A DNA stretch of 64,000 bases. It comes from Marinobacter halodurans. Lineage in GTDB: Bacteria > Pseudomonadota > Gammaproteobacteria > Pseudomonadales > Oleiphilaceae. The notes below the pieces were generated by a model. It made no database searches. It saw only the letters and a program-made list of their open reading frames with translations, and had not been told where the DNA came from. The stretch lies in the NCBI RefSeq assembly GCF_004327985.1, contig NZ_SJDL01000025.1:1-64000 (forward strand). The letters run 5' to 3'. The translations under genes were made by a program, and so were the position numbers. Each line of letters opens with the position of its first letter. Within the stretch, counting starts at the first letter, position 1. Positions 1 to 8,954 of the stretch are shown here, in pieces.

Positions 1-5
1 GTCAA
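1..5 (-). promoter_or_regulatory. Probable third tandem promoter, -35 cut by window edge
   Basis: The first five bases read TTGAC on the minus strand, after an AT-rich tract (GAAAAATAAC, minus strand). This looks like the -35 hexamer of a third promoter, 103 bases downstream of the second. The -10 lies outside the window. Confidence 0.45.
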
Positions 6-80
6 CCGTTATTTTTCAGCGCTTTCCGCTACTTCCGAAAACCGCCGAACCGGGCCGGCTGCCCGTTCAAGGTGGCGCGC

Positions 81-108
81 ATTCTACACGGCTTTGCCAC
101 CCTGTCAA
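81..108 (-). promoter_or_regulatory. Strong sigma-70 promoter P2 (stable-RNA type), leftward
   Basis: On the minus strand -35 TTGACA (103-108), a 16-base spacer and -10 TAGAAT (81-86) are followed by GCGCGCC. It repeats the architecture of the promoter 133 bases to its right, including spacer length and GC-rich discriminator. Tandem identical promoters are characteristic of rRNA operons. Confidence 0.75.
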
Positions 109-213
109 CCGTTGCCCTGAAGAATCCTGAAACTCGAAATCCCAAACCAAAACAATCGGTTGCCTTTCGATTTCGGCCCCGCCTCTGTGGCGTGCCCCTC
201 GAAAGAGATGCGC

Positions 214-241
214 ATTTTACCGACCTCCTCAGAGGTGTCAA
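214..241 (-). promoter_or_regulatory. Strong sigma-70 promoter P1 (stable-RNA type), leftward
   Basis: On the minus strand a perfect -35 TTGACA (236-241) is separated by 16 bases from the -10 TAAAAT (214-219). A GC-rich discriminator beginning GCGC follows. The AT-rich stretch at 242-268 resembles an UP element and abuts the purT stop codon. This composition is typical of growth-rate-controlled rRNA or tRNA promoters. The transcript would leave the window at the left edge, so the gene it serves is inferred. Confidence 0.75.
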
Positions 242-268
242 CGCGTTTTTCCGAAAAACCCAAATTTT

Positions 269-1450
269 CTAGAACTCAACCTTTACAGCAGCTGCCGCTT
301 CCCGCGCCAATGCACGTGCATGCTCCACATCCTCACCCTTCGCCAGAGCAACCCCCATGCGCCGGCGCCCCGCAATTTCAGGCTTGCCAAAAAGACGCAA
401 CTGGGTATCGGGGACTTTCAACGCCTCTTCTATATGAGTGAACGTCGGCTGACGAGACTCGCCCGTCGGCAGGATAACGGCGGACGCACTTGGCCCCAGT
501 TGGCGGATCGCCGGTATCGGCAACCCGAGAATAGCCCGGGCATGCAGCGCGAACTCGGAAAGATCCTGGGAAATGAGCGTGACCAGCCCCGTGTCATGAG
601 GGCGCGGCGACACTTCAGAGAAGTAGACGTCGTCGCCCTTAACAAACAGCTCAACACCAAAGATGCCGTATCCGCCCAGGTCCCCGGTTACCTTGTCCGC
701 AATCTCCTGGGCCCGATCCAACGCCTTCCGGCTCATCGGATGCGGCTGCCACGATTCCCGATAATCGCCATCCTCCTGAATATGCCCCACCGGCTCACAG
801 AAGGACACGCCGCCCGCATGCCGCACGGTCAACAGCGTTATCTCGTAATCAAAATCCACGAACCCTTCGACGATCACACGCCCCTGGCCGGCACGACCGC
901 CCTGCTGGGAATAGTCCCAGGCAGCATCAATATCGGAATCACTCCGGACTGTACTCTGCCCTTTACCACTGGAACTCATCACCGGCTTCACCACGCATGG
1001 CATGCCGATCTCCGCCACGGCCTTACGGTAGTTCTCCAGCGAATCCGCAAACCGATACGGCGATGTTGGCAGGGACAGGGTTTCGGCGGCAAGGCGGCGA
1101 ATACCCTCACGGTTCATGGTCAGGTTCACCGCCCGGGCCGTCGGAATAACCCGCACCCCTTCCTCTTCCAACTTAACCAGCTCGGGCGTGGCGATCGCCT
1201 CAATTTCCGGCACGACCAGATCCGGCTTCTCCAGCTCAATCACTCGACGCAGCTCGATGGGATCCAGCATGTTGATGACATGGCTGCGATGAGCCACCTG
1301 CATCGCGGGCGCATGGGCGTAACGGTCAACAGCAATGACTTCGACGCCGAGACGCTGAAGCTCGATGACGACCTCCTTCCCCAACTCACCGGATCCACAA
1401 AAAAGCACCCGGAAAGCCGTCCCCGTCAACGGCGTACCAATGCTGACCAT
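269..1450 (-). CDS. purT: Formate-dependent phosphoribosylglycinamide formyltransferase (PurT, GAR transformylase 2)
   Basis: Converts glycinamide ribonucleotide to its formyl form using formate and ATP, the folate-independent version of the third step of purine synthesis; cytosolic. The 393-residue product has the usual family length. The N-terminal [11 protein letters not shown] nucleotide-binding loop is followed by an ATP-grasp domain with [14 protein letters not shown] near residue 150, and VELFV and [10 protein letters not shown] near the C-terminus, all typical of PurT. The start is an ATG behind GAGAGGA. It is the last gene of a leftward run (Nudix, carbonic anhydrase, DUF1289, purT), 56 bases after DUF1289. 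No terminator is visible between its stop and the rRNA-type promoters, so read-through is possible. Confidence 0.97.
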   Translation of the reverse strand: MVSIGTPLTGTAFRVLFCGSGELGKEVVIELQRLGVEVIAVDRYAHAPAMQVAHRSHVINMLDPIELRRVIELEKPDLVVPEIEAIATPELVKLEEEGVRVIPTARAVNLTMNREGIRRLAAETLSLPTSPYRFADSLENYRKAVAEIGMPCVVKPVMSSSGKGQSTVRSDSDIDAAWDYSQQGGRAGQGRVIVEGFVDFDYEITLLTVRHAGGVSFCEPVGHIQEDGDYRESWQPHPMSRKALDRAQEIADKVTGDLGGYGIFGVELFVKGDDVYFSEVSPRPHDTGLVTLISQDLSEFALHARAILGLPIPAIRQLGPSASAVILPTGESRQPTFTHIEEALKVPDTQLRLFGKPEIAGRRRMGVALAKGEDVEHARALAREAAAAVKVEF

Positions 1451-1506
1451 GCCTTTATCCTCTCTTTATACTTTGTACAGAAGCCTTTCAATACCAAGCG
1501 CCGAAA

Positions 1507-1689
1507 TCACAGGGCGACCTTTTCTTCCCGTTCCGCCACCAACTTCATAACGGCACGTCGCTCGGCGTCGGTCATCAGGCTCCAACGGGCAATCTCATCA
1601 GCGGACCGCTGGCAGCCCACGCAAATGTCGTTTTCATCCAGCGCGCAGATACTGACGCAAGGAGAGCGCACGGGTCCTGAATTATCCAT
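1507..1689 (-). CDS. DUF1289 family small cysteine-rich protein
   Basis: A 60-residue protein with four cysteines in the DUF1289 pattern SPCVSICxLD and ICVGCQR, followed by DEIARW. The arrangement suggests a small metal-binding fold; no biochemical role is established for the family. The ATG at 1689 is chosen because homologous sequence begins just before SPCVS; the frame is open further upstream but there reads as an alternate frame of the carbonic anhydrase gene. It lies 8 bases after the carbonic anhydrase gene and before purT, so it is probably co-transcribed with both. Confidence 0.85.
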   Translation of the reverse strand: MDNSGPVRSPCVSICALDENDICVGCQRSADEIARWSLMTDAERRAVMKLVAEREEKVAL

Positions 1690-1697
1690 CACCGCTA

Positions 1698-2222
1698 TCA
1701 ATCCACTGCCTTGAACGAGTCCACGTAGCGCTGGGCGTTCTGAACGTAGTGGGCGGCGCTCAGCTCCAGCATCTTGCGCTGATCCTCGCTTAACTCTCGC
1801 TTGACCTTGCCGGGAGAGCCCACGACCAGCGAACCGTCCGGCACTTCCATGCCTTCCGGAACCAGCGTATTGGCACCGATCAGGCAATGCTTGCCGATCC
1901 TGGCACCATTGAGTACCACAGCATTAATACCGACCAGCGAGTAATCGCCAATCTCGCAACCATGCAGCATGGCCTTGTGGCCGACCGTGACACCGCGTCC
2001 CAACGTCAGCGGAATGCCGGCGTCAGTATGCATCACCGTCCCGTCCTGGACATTGGATTCCGGGCCGATGGTAATCAGGTCATTGTCACCGCGAATCACG
2101 ACGTTGAACCACACACTGGCCTTGTCCTGAAGAAGAACGTTACCAATGACCGTGGCATTCCGGGCAATAAAGTGCCCGCTACCTTCGAGTTTCGGGCGCC
2201 ACTCGCCCAATGCGTATTTCAT
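1698..2222 (-). CDS. Gamma carbonic anhydrase family protein (YrdA/PaaY-like left-handed beta-helix)
   Basis: A 174-residue hexapeptide-repeat protein. Repeats such as [24 protein letters not shown] and [14 protein letters not shown] form the left-handed beta-helix of gamma-class carbonic anhydrases. The metal-ligand histidines are visible in [15 protein letters not shown]. Many family members lack strong anhydrase activity, so the reaction (CO2 hydration or another metal-dependent hydrolysis) is uncertain. The ATG at 2222 has GAGGTG in front; the 18 extra codons upstream do not resemble the family. It is 7 bases after the Nudix gene, in one operon. Confidence 0.92.
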   Translation of the reverse strand: MKYALGEWRPKLEGSGHFIARNATVIGNVLLQDKASVWFNVVIRGDNDLITIGPESNVQDGTVMHTDAGIPLTLGRGVTVGHKAMLHGCEIGDYSLVGINAVVLNGARIGKHCLIGANTLVPEGMEVPDGSLVVGSPGKVKRELSEDQRKMLELSAAHYVQNAQRYVDSFKAVD

Positions 2223-2229
2223 AGACACC

Positions 2230-2811
2230 TCATTCCGGCGCTTCAAGCAAATCGATGCCCGCATCGTACACGGCATTCAGGAAGTCAACCAGCACGACAG
2301 CCGACAGCCCCCAGATGTGGTAATCCTCCCACTGGTAACACGGCACGTAGAGTGTGTGCCCCTGAAAACCCAGGGCATCCGTCCGTATACGACGGTCCTC
2401 GAGGAAGAAGGATACCGGAACCCGGAAAATCGCATCGATTTCATCCGGACTGGGCGTCAGCGACACGCCATGCGGCACAATACCAACATAAGGGGTGACA
2501 AGAATACGATGCCGGGAAACCACTTGGCTCAGCCGCCCAACCAATTGGACCTGCGCAGGCGGCAGACCGATCTCCTCATGGGCTTCCCGAAGGGCCGTGT
2601 GCTCCAACGAGTGATCGCTCAGGTCGCGCTTACCACCGGGGAAAGCAACCTGACCACGATGGGTCTTGAGGTGGGCCGCCCGCTGGGTGAGGATCAGCTC
2701 GGGATCCGATACCCTGTCCGTGACCGGCACCAGCACGCCCGCTTCCGGATAATCCAGGGCGATCTGCTGCGGCGTATGGCGATCCAGGCGTTCCTTGAAA
2801 TGATCGAACAA
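2230..2811 (-). CDS. Nudix hydrolase, CoA pyrophosphatase (NudL) type
   Basis: Likely cleaves coenzyme A and derivatives to 3',5'-ADP and phosphopantetheine. The 193-residue sequence has the NudL-family signature [13 protein letters not shown] immediately before the Nudix box ending [12 protein letters not shown]. The canonical first Nudix glutamate is not at its usual place, which is normal in this subfamily. The first in-frame start is TTG, with AGGA eight bases upstream, so a TTG start is likely. It is the first gene of the leftward operon ending in purT, and is divergent from the Zn-ribbon Nudix gene. Confidence 0.9.
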   Translation of the reverse strand: MFDHFKERLDRHTPQQIALDYPEAGVLVPVTDRVSDPELILTQRAAHLKTHRGQVAFPGGKRDLSDHSLEHTALREAHEEIGLPPAQVQLVGRLSQVVSRHRILVTPYVGIVPHGVSLTPSPDEIDAIFRVPVSFFLEDRRIRTDALGFQGHTLYVPCYQWEDYHIWGLSAVVLVDFLNAVYDAGIDLLEAPE

Positions 2812-2933
2812 CTTATTTTCCTGTTTGGGTTGTGCTCTGGCGACACTTGCCGGCCTTGAAAGAATCTGGCCAACATGGGTCGACGATGACGAAAGCCACA
2901 GTATACTGGGATGATACAGAATTGAGGTGGCGA

Positions 2934-3476
2934 ATGAATTACTGCAGTCATTGTGGAAACCCGGTGACCCATCGCATCCCTGAAGGCGACAACCGTCATC
3001 GATATGTGTGCGACCATTGCAACAGCATCCACTACGAAAACCCGCGCATCGTGGCAGGGACCGTGCCGGTCTGGAATGGCCAGGTGCTGTTATGCCGTCG
3101 CGCTATCGAGCCCCGCCACGGCTACTGGACGCTGCCGGCCGGCTTCATGGAGAACACCGAAACCACTGTCGAAGCCGCCATACGCGAAACCCGGGAAGAA
3201 GCCCTGGCGGAAGTCGAGGTGGACGGCCTCTACACGATGCTGCACGTTCCCCATATCGACCAGGTCCACATGTTCTTCCGCGCACGGCTCAAGGACGGCA
3301 CCTTTGGCGTTGGCGAGGAATCCCTGGACGCACAGCTCTTCCCGCTCGCGGACATTCCCTGGCAAGAGCTGGCTTTCCCGACCATCCGCGAAACGCTCGA
3401 ACGCTTTGTGCGCGACACCGAGACAGGCGAGTTCCCTCTCCATATCGGCGATATCCGCTACCGTATGGGGAAATAG
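2934..3476 (+). CDS. Nudix hydrolase with N-terminal zinc ribbon
   Basis: A 180-residue protein. Residues 1-30 carry a zinc ribbon with cysteine pairs CSHCG and CDHC. Residues about 35-150 are a Nudix domain with the box GFMENTETTVEAAIRETREE. The arrangement resembles the C-terminal half of NADH pyrophosphatase NudC and the standalone Zn-ribbon Nudix family, whose substrate is generally an NDP-linked compound not predictable here. The ATG at 2934 is chosen over upstream starts because of GAGGTGG in front and because the zinc ribbon begins at residue 3. It converges with the Nif3-like gene, whose stop is 3 bases away. Confidence 0.9.
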   Translation: MNYCSHCGNPVTHRIPEGDNRHRYVCDHCNSIHYENPRIVAGTVPVWNGQVLLCRRAIEPRHGYWTLPAGFMENTETTVEAAIRETREEALAEVEVDGLYTMLHVPHIDQVHMFFRARLKDGTFGVGEESLDAQLFPLADIPWQELAFPTIRETLERFVRDTETGEFPLHIGDIRYRMGK

Positions 3477-3479
3477 CCC

Positions 3480-3791
3480 TTAGAGAACCTCCATCCGGAA
3501 AACCTCATACGCCGGTTCCTCATAGGGATGGGCGGATTTGAGTGCCTGGATGGCGTCCCCGATCAGGTCATCCTCACAAACCAGCTCCACCTTGTACTCA
3601 TCCACCTTTTCAACCTTCCCAGTCTGGCCCAGGAAGGGCTGACTGCCGTCCAGCGGACGAAACTGCCCCTGGCCACGACACTGCCAGGCACAGGAATCGT
3701 AGTCACCGATACGCCCCGCCCCCACTTCAAACAGGGCGGTCTTGGTGACGTCCAGATGGGATTCCGGCACGAAGTAGCACAACTTATACAT
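3480..3791 (-). CDS. Standalone Nif3/YqfO-like (CutA-fold) protein
   Basis: A 103-residue protein matching the CutA/PII-like insert domain found within Nif3-family proteins (YqfO), here as a separate polypeptide. The N-terminus MYKLCYFVPESHLDVTK, the internal GxGRIGDYDSCAW and the C-terminal SAHPYEEPAYEV are characteristic. Function is unknown; metal or ligand binding is likely from the fold. The ATG is preceded by AAGGAG. It is transcribed away from the long AT-rich spacer that separates it from purL. Confidence 0.85.
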   Translation of the reverse strand: MYKLCYFVPESHLDVTKTALFEVGAGRIGDYDSCAWQCRGQGQFRPLDGSQPFLGQTGKVEKVDEYKVELVCEDDLIGDAIQALKSAHPYEEPAYEVFRMEVL

Positions 3792-4494
3792 AAGACACTC
3801 TCCTTAATTCCTGGCTGGCATCCATCGAATGAAGCTACGAACAAATTCTCGCCCCACGCATCTGACCCGATCAAGCATCGCGGAAGCCGCCCCGGACGAA
3901 CCGCCAAACCCAGTCCAAAGAATGATCAATTTGATCACTAACCAATCAAAACGAACAAAAAAGCATCCATTCAAATGCTTGCACCACTTACCCACAGAAT
4001 CTGTGGATAACTCTGGGGAAAGTTTTTGGGAACAGAGCTCCAGGCCCCGTGGTTGCGCCCTTCCCCTCAAATTGGCGACTATTTCGCCTAAGGCATTTTA
4101 TCCTTTATTTTCAAATAGTTAAAAACATTGACTGGATTGCAGGCAAGGTGACGGAGTTTTATACAGTCGCCAGCGAAGACTATGGAACGGATGTGCATAA
4201 ACGAGCGAAGTCAAGCCGAAATTTCAGTTATAAATGGCACTGGAAGACATATTTCTGACGAGGTAATTAAAAAATACCGCCAATCATTTGCCCAACCTTA
4301 AAAAGCTGTCACCCGTGGGGATAAAACTGTAACGGCACGTAACAAACGCCGTTACCGCCGGAAGCAAACCGAAACGAGACACAGGGGTGTAAAATCCACT
4401 GAACACCCGGGATCAACTTGACGGCCTGAGAAGCAAACAGGATGGGAAAGAAAAAGGGTTCGACAGTCATCCGGATGGGAAAACCATCGGTACC
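3792..4494. other. AT-rich intergenic spacer without a supportable gene
   Basis: About 700 bases between purL (which ends to the right) and the Nif3-like gene (which starts to the left). It is much more AT-rich than its surroundings between roughly 3930 and 4290. It contains a DnaA-box-like palindrome (3988-4010) and a hairpin with 8-bp arms (4329-4336 and 4348-4355, GTAACGGC). Short open frames exist, but none has a recognisable product or a convincing ribosome site. It must hold the promoter of the Nif3-like gene. Confidence 0.6.
3988..4010. promoter_or_regulatory. Inverted pair of DnaA-box-like sequences
   Basis: TTACCCACA (3988-3996) is followed five bases later by TGTGGATAA (4002-4010), which is a perfect DnaA box (TTATCCACA) on the minus strand. 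Together they form a 23-bp palindrome with one mismatch. The site lies in an AT-rich spacer, an arrangement seen at DnaA-bound loci, but there is no dnaA, dnaN or gidA nearby. Confidence 0.45.
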
Positions 4495-4533
4495 GAGGCC
4501 ACTCCCGGGCAAGAAGGTCCCGGGAGTGGCCTC
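4495..4533 (-). terminator. Hairpin downstream of purL
   Basis: A perfect 15-bp inverted repeat, 4495-4509 with 4519-4533 (arm GAGGCCACTCCCGGG), around a 9-base loop, 17 bases beyond the purL stop. Only a short T tract (TTTT) follows on the minus strand after about 10 bases, so it may be a terminator or an RNA-stabilising stem. Confidence 0.65.
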
Positions 4534-4550
4534 AGGGCAGGCGTGGCAGT

Positions 4551-7500
4551 TTACCCGATCACCTTCCGCGCGTTGCGGAACATGCGCAGCCAGGGAGCAT
4601 CTTCCCCCCAGTTGTCCGGATGCCACGAGTGCTGAACCGTACGGAACACGCGCTCTGGATGCGGCATCATGATGGTCACGCGGCCATCCGCCGAACTCAG
4701 CCCGGTAATACCGGCTTGCGAGCCATTCGGGTTGAACGGATAGCGCTCGGTCGCGTGCCCGTCATTACTGATGTAGCGCAGTGAGACGAGCCCTTCGGAC
4801 TGCAGGGCGGCGGCGGCATCCGTATTGGCAAACTCCACGCGTCCTTCGCCGTGGGCAACGGCGATCGGCAGGCGGGAGCCCTCCATCCCCTGCAGGAACA
4901 GCGACGGTGATTTCTGGACTTCCACCATCACCAGGCGCGCCTCGAACTGCTCCGATTCGTTACGCACAAAACGGGGCCAGTGGGTGGTCCCCGGAATCAG
5001 CTCATGCAGGTTCGACAGCATCTGGCAACCGTTGCACACGCCCAGGGCCAAGGTGTCGGTCCGGGTAAAGAATCCCGCGAACTGCTCACGGACGCGCTCG
5101 TTGAACAGGATGGACTTGGCCCAGCCTTCGCCCGCACCCAGCACGTCCCCGTAAGAGAACCCACCACAGGCCACCAGCGCGCGGAAGCTCTCCAGGGTAA
5201 TCCGTCCGGACAGCAGGTCACTCATATGCACGTCCACGGCATCGAACCCGGCCCGGTCAAACGCGGCAGCCATCTCCACCTGGCCGTTGACGCCCTGCTC
5301 TCTCAGGACGGCCATCTTTGGACGTGCGCCGCTGTTGATATACGGCGCCGCGACATCCTCCTCGGGGTCAAACGTCAACTGGGCGCTCAGACCCGGATCG
5401 GCCGGCGACAACAGATTGTCGAACTCCTGCTTGGCGCAATCGGCATTATCTCGCAGGGACTGGATACGATAACTGGTTTCCGACCAGAGACGCTGGTATT
5501 CCTCCCGTGAGGTGTCGATCACGGCGTCGTCGCCAAAGGTGAACCGGATCCGGTCACTGTCGTTCAGGGTTCCGACGACGGCCGTGTGCTCGCCCAGCCC
5601 GGCACCGGTGAATTGCTGCAGGACAAACGGCGTGTCCTCACGACGCACCTGGATCACCGCACCCAGTTCCTCGTTGAAGAGTTCGCGGGCGAACTGACTC
5701 GCTTCCTCGGCCAGTCCGTCCAGCTTGATATCGATACCGGTATGGCCGGCAAAGGCCATCTCCACCAGCGTGGCGAACATGCCGCCGTCGGAGCGGTCAT
5801 GGTAGGCCAGCAGCTTACCGTCGCCGTTGAGGCCCTGGATCACGGCGAAAAATGCCTTGATGTCCTCAGGATCATCCAGGTCCGGCGCTACGGCGCCCAC
5901 CTGGTTGTACACCTGCGCCAAAGCCGAGCCACCCAGACGATTCTGGCCGGCCGCGAGGTCGATCAGGATCAGGTCGGTCTCACCGGCATCGGTCCGCAGT
6001 TGCGGCGTCAGCGTGTTGCGAACATTGGTCACTGGTGCGAAGCCACTGATGATCAGAGACAGAGGCGCCGTGACACTCTTCTGCTCGCCGTTGTCCTCTT
6101 CCCAGACGGTCTTCATGGACATGGAGTCCTTGCCCACCGGGATGGTGACTCCCAGGGCCGGGCACAGCTCCATACCCACGGCACGAACCGTCTCGTACAG
6201 GTTTTCATCTTCACCCGGATGACCGGCTGCAGCCATCCAGTTCGCCGACAGACGAATATCGGACAGCTTCGCGATCGACGCCGCCGCCAGGTTGGTGATC
6301 ACCTCGCCGACGGCCATACGGCCGGAGGCCGGGGCGTCGATCACGGCGACCGGCGTGCGCTCGCCCATGGCCATCGCTTCGCCCACCAGGCTGTCGAAGG
6401 AAGACGCCGTGACCGCCACATCGCTGACCGGGACCTGCCAGGGGCCAACCATCTGATCGCGCGCCACCAGCCCGGTGATCGTGCGGTCACCGATGGTGAT
6501 CAGGAAGCTCTTGCTGCCGACAGACGGCAGGCGCAGGATGCGGCGCGCCGCCTCGTTCACATCAATGTCACGGGAGTTGAAGATCTCCTTGGTGAAGGAA
6601 GCGCGCTCGACACTGCGGTGCATCCGCGGCGGCTTGCCGAACAGCACATCCATCGGCAGGTCCACGGGCTTATCGTCGAAATAGGCGTCCGCCACTTCCA
6701 GGTGATGTTCTTCGGTCGCTTCGCCAATGACCGCGTAGGGGCAGCGCTCGCGGCGACAGATGGCGTCGAAACGCTCCAGCTCATCAGCCGCCACCGCCAG
6801 GACATAACGCTCCTGGGATTCGTTGCACCAGATTTCCAACGGCGACATCCCCGGTTCATCGCTGGGAATATCGCGCAATTCGAAGCGGCCGCCTCGACCG
6901 CCGTCTTTCACCAGCTCGGGCATGGCGTTGGACAGACCACCCGCGCCGACATCATGAATGAAGCTGATCGGGTTCTCGTCCCCCAGTTGCCAACAGCGGT
7001 CGATGACCTCCTGACAGCGTCGCTCCATTTCCGGATTACCCCGCTGTACCGACGCAAAGTCCAGGTCTTCGTGGCTGCTGCCGGAATCCATGGAAGAGGC
7101 CGCACCACCACCCAGCCCAATCAACATCGCCGGCCCGCCAAGAACGATCAGCTTCGCGCCAATCGGAATATCCCCTTTCTCGACGTGATCGGCGCGGATG
7201 TTGCCCAGACCACCGGCAATCATGATGGGCTTGTGGTAACCGCGAACTTCATCGCCGGCGGCGCCCGGCGCCCTCTGTTCGAACGTCCGGAAATAGCCGG
7301 CCAGGTTGGGCCGACCGAACTCATTGTTGAAAGAGGCCCCACCGATCGGCCCCTCGATCATGATATCCAGCGGCGACGCAATGCGCTCCGGCTTGCCGTA
7401 CTCCGCCTCCCAGGGCTGAACGTCACCCGGCAGGTTCAGGTTGGAAACGGTGAACCCCGTCAGGCCGGCCTTCGGCTTGGAACCGCGGCCGGTGGCCCCT

Positions 7501-8456
7501 TCGTCACGGATCTCACCGCCCGCACCGGTCGCCGACCCCGGGTTCGGGGAAATGGCCGTCGGGTGGTTATGGGTTTCCACCTTCATCAGGATGTGGATGT
7601 CTTCCTCGTGGTAGCGATACATCCCGGAATCCGCATCCGGGAAGAAACGCCCGGCCCGGGCACCCCGGATGACGGCGGCATTGTCCTTGTATGCCGAGAG
7701 CACCCCTTCGCTGTTCATTTCGAAGGTGTTCTTGATCATGGCGAACAGGGATTTGTCCTGCGCCTCGCCGTCGATGTCCCAGGACGCGTTGAAAATCTTG
7801 TGACGGCAATGCTCGGAGTTGGCCTGGGCGAACATCATCAGCTCCACATCGGCCGGATCCCGCTCCAGCCGCGTGAACGAATCCACCAGGTAATCGATCT
7901 CGTCATCGGCCAGCGCCAGTCCCAGCTCCAGGTTGGCTTCGACCAGTGCCGGACGACCGCCGCTGAGCACCGGAATACGATCCGGCGTGCGGGGCTCTTC
8001 GCGATGGAACAGCAGCTCGGCACCGCCCATTTCGTGGAATACCCGCTGGGTCATGCGGTCGTGCAGCAGTGCTGCAATCACCTCGCGCTGCTCCAGCTTC
8101 AATTTGCAGCCGGCGTGAATATAGTAGGCCGTGCCCCGCTCAATACGGCGAATCTGGCGCAGACCACAGATACGCGCGATGTCGGTCGCCTTGGTGGACC
8201 AGGGTGAAATCGTGCCGGGGCGCGGCACCACGAGGAACAGCACGCCCTCGGCCGCTTGCGGATCGGCGGTCGGCCCGTAGGTCAACAGACGATCGAGCAC
8301 CTGCTGCTCCTCGTCCGCCAGCGCCTCGGGCACATCGACGAAATGCATGAACTCCGCGTAGATTCGGGAGACTTCCGGAACCACAGCCTGAATCTGGGAC
8401 AGAAGCTTGTCGGAGCGGAAAGACGAAAGTGCGGGGGCACCGCGGAGTTCCAGCAT
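4551..8456 (-). CDS. purL: Phosphoribosylformylglycinamidine synthase (PurL, single-chain type)
   Basis: Converts FGAR to FGAM with glutamine and ATP, the fourth step of purine synthesis; cytosolic. At 1301 residues it has the full length of the large gammaproteobacterial enzyme. In order it has a PurS-like N-terminal domain, a linker, two AIRS-type ATP-binding halves ([28 protein letters not shown] is recognisable in parts near residue 295) and a C-terminal class I glutaminase. The glutaminase nucleophile is Cys1141 in GVCNGCQML, with the C-terminal HPE of the triad near residue 1275. The start is an ATG with only a weak AGG upstream. It is monocistronic in appearance and divergent from mltF; no PurR-type operator was recognised. 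Confidence 0.98.
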   Translation of the reverse strand: MLELRGAPALSSFRSDKLLSQIQAVVPEVSRIYAEFMHFVDVPEALADEEQQVLDRLLTYGPTADPQAAEGVLFLVVPRPGTISPWSTKATDIARICGLRQIRRIERGTAYYIHAGCKLKLEQREVIAALLHDRMTQRVFHEMGGAELLFHREEPRTPDRIPVLSGGRPALVEANLELGLALADDEIDYLVDSFTRLERDPADVELMMFAQANSEHCRHKIFNASWDIDGEAQDKSLFAMIKNTFEMNSEGVLSAYKDNAAVIRGARAGRFFPDADSGMYRYHEEDIHILMKVETHNHPTAISPNPGSATGAGGEIRDEGATGRGSKPKAGLTGFTVSNLNLPGDVQPWEAEYGKPERIASPLDIMIEGPIGGASFNNEFGRPNLAGYFRTFEQRAPGAAGDEVRGYHKPIMIAGGLGNIRADHVEKGDIPIGAKLIVLGGPAMLIGLGGGAASSMDSGSSHEDLDFASVQRGNPEMERRCQEVIDRCWQLGDENPISFIHDVGAGGLSNAMPELVKDGGRGGRFELRDIPSDEPGMSPLEIWCNESQERYVLAVAADELERFDAICRRERCPYAVIGEATEEHHLEVADAYFDDKPVDLPMDVLFGKPPRMHRSVERASFTKEIFNSRDIDVNEAARRILRLPSVGSKSFLITIGDRTITGLVARDQMVGPWQVPVSDVAVTASSFDSLVGEAMAMGERTPVAVIDAPASGRMAVGEVITNLAAASIAKLSDIRLSANWMAAAGHPGEDENLYETVRAVGMELCPALGVTIPVGKDSMSMKTVWEEDNGEQKSVTAPLSLIISGFAPVTNVRNTLTPQLRTDAGETDLILIDLAAGQNRLGGSALAQVYNQVGAVAPDLDDPEDIKAFFAVIQGLNGDGKLLAYHDRSDGGMFATLVEMAFAGHTGIDIKLDGLAEEASQFARELFNEELGAVIQVRREDTPFVLQQFTGAGLGEHTAVVGTLNDSDRIRFTFGDDAVIDTSREEYQRLWSETSYRIQSLRDNADCAKQEFDNLLSPADPGLSAQLTFDPEEDVAAPYINSGARPKMAVLREQGVNGQVEMAAAFDRAGFDAVDVHMSDLLSGRITLESFRALVACGGFSYGDVLGAGEGWAKSILFNERVREQFAGFFTRTDTLALGVCNGCQMLSNLHELIPGTTHWPRFVRNESEQFEARLVMVEVQKSPSLFLQGMEGSRLPIAVAHGEGRVEFANTDAAAALQSEGLVSLRYISNDGHATERYPFNPNGSQAGITGLSSADGRVTIMMPHPERVFRTVQHSWHPDNWGEDAPWLRMFRNARKVIG

Positions 8457-8954
8457 GGCAAAAAACCTGTATCGTGCTGATCTGGGATAAAACAGGAGCC
8501 CTCATTCCGGGAGCCCCGTGCGAGACGGCCGCAATGATACTGGAAAGCGACCGCCGGATACAGATTTGCCGACGCCGGAAATCCCGCAATACGGCAATTA
8601 CCCAGTCCCTCGCCCCGTGCCGGCCGGTCTGACCATGACCGTCGCCCGACCATTACCGCTGGATTAAAATTTACAGGCTTTTGCAGTCTACGACCGACAG
8701 TTGATTGACCCGCTTCCGGCTTTTGGGGATTATCGAATTAATGCTGAACAACAATTGGGTCTCTGCGCCCCGCCAATTTTACATTGTCAGGGACTGTCCA
8801 ACAGGCACGGACCCCTTTCACGCCAACAGATCCAGGGAACGGGATCGCAACTGTCGCACGTCTCCGGGCAGTCATCCTTGCAGATCAGCGCTGGCTGACC
8901 TGCGGACGATCAGGAATGCGCCCGTCGCAGATTCGCAGTAAGGAGAGCAGGGAC
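8457..8954. other. Divergent purL-mltF intergenic region
   Basis: About 500 bases. It holds the rightward promoter candidate at 8705-8733 and must hold the leftward purL promoter. No gene is supportable: the mltF reading frame stays open leftwards to about 8784, but that part has no family similarity, no signal-peptide character and no ribosome site. A long untranslated leader for mltF (over 200 bases) is the simplest reading. Confidence 0.5.
8705..8733 (+). promoter_or_regulatory. Candidate mltF promoter
   Basis: TTGACC (8705-8710), a 17-base spacer and GATTAT (8728-8733) fit the sigma-70 pattern with four or five matches per hexamer. It lies about 220 bases before the chosen mltF start and is the best match in the divergent region. 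Confidence 0.4.

Noticed and set aside
320-1714. 464-codon frame on the plus strand opposite purT
   Set aside because: Antisense shadow of purT and the DUF1289 gene, with no family features.
4049-4258. 69-codon frame in the AT-rich spacer
   Set aside because: No ribosome site and no recognisable sequence; composition follows the spacer.
3930-4290. Replication origin (oriC) in the AT-rich spacer
   Set aside because: Only two DnaA-like boxes, and no dnaA, dnaN, gidA or parAB near. Kept only as a possible DnaA-bound site.
5586-8207. 873-codon open frame on the plus strand opposite purL
   Set aside because: It is exactly antisense to a well-conserved gene in GC-rich DNA, where long antisense frames are expected. 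Its composition (His, Arg, Gln-rich) is that of a shadow frame.
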